From: Maricaulis sp.
Lineage (GTDB): Bacteria; Pseudomonadota; Alphaproteobacteria; Caulobacterales; Maricaulaceae
Direction: 5' to 3'
Assembly (NCBI RefSeq): GCF_017643475.1
Contig: NZ_JAEPNI010000001.1
Location: 372,001 to 436,000 of the forward strand
DNA length: 64,000 nt
Both the position numbers and the translations under genes were made by a program. The notes under the pieces are model-generated. The model made no database searches. It was not told the origin of the DNA and worked only from the letters and a program-made list of their open reading frames with translations. Below are positions 63,021 to 64,000 of the stretch, piece by piece (position 1 is the first letter of the stretch; each line of letters begins with the position of its first letter).

Positions 63021-63041
63021 AAACGTTATAATATAACATGT
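63021..63041. promoter_or_regulatory. Zur box
   Basis: AAACGTTATAATATAACATG contains the perfect core GTTATA-A-TATAAC (63025-63037), the typical alphaproteobacterial Zur palindrome (consensus ATGTTATANTATAACAT). It lies 45 bp upstream of the CobW start, where zinc-loaded Zur would repress the CobW-DUF1826 operon. The remaining bases to 63290 hold no gene. Confidence 0.9.
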
Positions 63042-63290
63042 TCGTGAACAATATCGGGACTGCTCAGCCCATGCGGGACGCGTTTGCGAGGATTAATGGG
63101 TCTGGCGAGGGCACCGTGCTCGGCCGGGATCGGGAAGAGCGGCACAGGATGATTAAGGAAAATCAACCGACCGGAAATGTCGCCGCGGCCTCGCGAACGT
63201 AAAAGGGGTCAAGCGGCTAGAGCCTACCGAACCACAATTCCCGCATTCAAGTCATTACTGAGGGGTCGAGCGTGTTGCGCTCGGATAATC

Positions 63291-64000
63291 ATGAAAACGA
63301 TCAAGAAGCTTAATCGCTCCGCCATCAAGTTCGCTGCGGCCAGTACGCTGGTATTCGCGGCACTCGCCGGGCCGGCAATAGCCCAGGACACCGCGCCGGC
63401 CGTTGACGAGGTCTATGTCTGGGACCTGACCCCGTTCTACCCGTCCTACGACGACTGGGATGCCGAGCTGGAACGCCTCCAGGGCGAAGTGGCTGGTCTT
63501 GCGGCCTATGAGGGTCGCCTGGATGATGCGCAGACATTGCTCGAAGCACTCGATGCGCAATCCACCTTCTATCGCGAAGTTCTGCGTGTGTGGACCTATG
63601 CCTCGAACACCCGGTCCACCAATCTGGGAGATCCGGATGGCCAGGCCATGGTTGGCCGCGTTCAGGCCCTGTTCCAGCAGGCCGCCGCCGCACAGAGCTA
63701 TATGGCGCCGGAAATTGTGGCCCTGGGCGAACGTCGCATTGAAGGCTTCATTTCGCGTGAAGATGGGCTCGCCAAACATGCCCGCGGCCTGCGAGATACG
63801 CTTCGCCAGGGCGAGCATGTCCTGACCCCGGAAGCCGAACAGGTGCTCTCATTGATGGGGATTGCGCTTGGCGCGTCCCAGAATGCGCGCAACCTGCTGG
63901 CCAATGCCGAGATCGAATGGCCGACCATCACGCTGAGCGACGGCACCGAGGCGCATCTAACGCCGGCCGGCTATGGCCTCTATCGGGAAGCGCCCAACCG
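63291..64000 (+). CDS. Secreted M3-family oligoendopeptidase (PepF-like), 5' part
   Basis: The visible 236 residues start with a signal peptide (cleavage near AIAQDT, about residue 32) and match the N-terminal helical region of M3 oligoendopeptidase F: VYVWDLTPFYPSYDDWDAEL, then LDAQSTFYREVLRVWTYAS and LMGIALGASQNARNLLANAE. The catalytic HExxH lies beyond the window. PepF enzymes are usually cytoplasmic and lack a leader, so this is an exported form, probably periplasmic, cutting short peptides. The ATG at 63291 has only a weak GGAT ribosome site; AGGGG lies 25 bp upstream with a 6-bp hairpin (CGAGCG-TGTTG-CGCTCG, 63267-63283) between. Confidence 0.85.
   Translation, partial: MKTIKKLNRSAIKFAAASTLVFAALAGPAIAQDTAPAVDEVYVWDLTPFYPSYDDWDAELERLQGEVAGLAAYEGRLDDAQTLLEALDAQSTFYREVLRVWTYASNTRSTNLGDPDGQAMVGRVQALFQQAAAAQSYMAPEIVALGERRIEGFISREDGLAKHARGLRDTLRQGEHVLTPEAEQVLSLMGIALGASQNARNLLANAEIEWPTITLSDGTEAHLTPAGYGLYREAPN

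Noticed and set aside
62977..63051. Longer CobW protein starting at 63051
   Set aside because: That start lies upstream of and runs through the Zur operator, so it would be untranscribed or blocked.

Overview
The window looks like a chromosome segment of a GC-rich, prosthecate-type marine alphaproteobacterium, most likely Maricaulis-like (Maricaulales/Caulobacterales). The clues are a Xanthomonas/Caulobacter-type TonB receptor linked to tryptophan-halogenase-like flavoproteins, a short Caulobacter-like flagellin, a typical alphaproteobacterial Zur palindrome, and dense short operons. This placement is inference; no rRNA or tRNA gene is present to anchor it. No CRISPR array, prophage or intact insertion sequence was seen.

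Layout. 1-211: 5' part of a Ser/Thr-type metallophosphatase, leaving the window. 489-5881: an exopolysaccharide cluster (Pro-Glu-linker secreted protein, outer-membrane beta-barrel, Wzc-like co-polymerase/tyrosine kinase, WbaP/ExoY-like sugar transferase). 6060-18119: one 12-kb gene for a glycine-rich autotransporter of about 4,019 residues with roughly 45 repeats. 18178-24200: an islet of genome decay (SNF2 helicase fragment, two IS6-family transposase relics) enclosing an AttH-like lipocalin, an FtsX-type permease, its ATPase and a FolB-like aldolase. 24381-26189: an autotransporter GDSL esterase, followed by a large hairpin repeat that recurs at about 50.9 kb.

26540-50612 is a polysaccharide-utilisation region, apparently for beta-glucan. 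It holds an outer-membrane TonB receptor (45075), a GH9 endoglucanase (37256-39088), two GH3 beta-glucosidases (29881, 34593), four tandem halogenase-like genes (39099-44897), a Na+/sugar symporter (27762), a GPH-family MFS sugar carrier (48253), a gluconolactonase, a GntP gluconate permease and a gluconokinase, plus a LacI-family regulator (49596). Three copies of the same 16-bp palindrome (consensus TTGACAACGTTGTCAA) lie in front of the symporter operon, the second GH3 gene and the divergent TonB receptor/halogenase operons, so the region is probably one regulon. The likely flow is: polymer import or trimming by the receptor and GH9/GH3 enzymes, glucose uptake by the symporter or MFS carrier, and a parallel route glucose > gluconolactone > gluconate > 6-phosphogluconate. 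The glucose dehydrogenase is not in the window.

50613-64000 is mixed. It contains a repeat copy, a membrane histidine kinase broken by a frameshift, a secreted HExxH metalloprotease with pre-peptidase C-terminal domains, a VC_2705-type sodium:solute symporter with its small DUF4212 subunit, a lone flagellin, an iron-dependent alcohol dehydrogenase, a saccharopine-dehydrogenase-like enoyl reductase, a Zur-controlled CobW/DUF1826 pair, and the 5' part of a secreted M3 oligoendopeptidase leaving the window at 64000.
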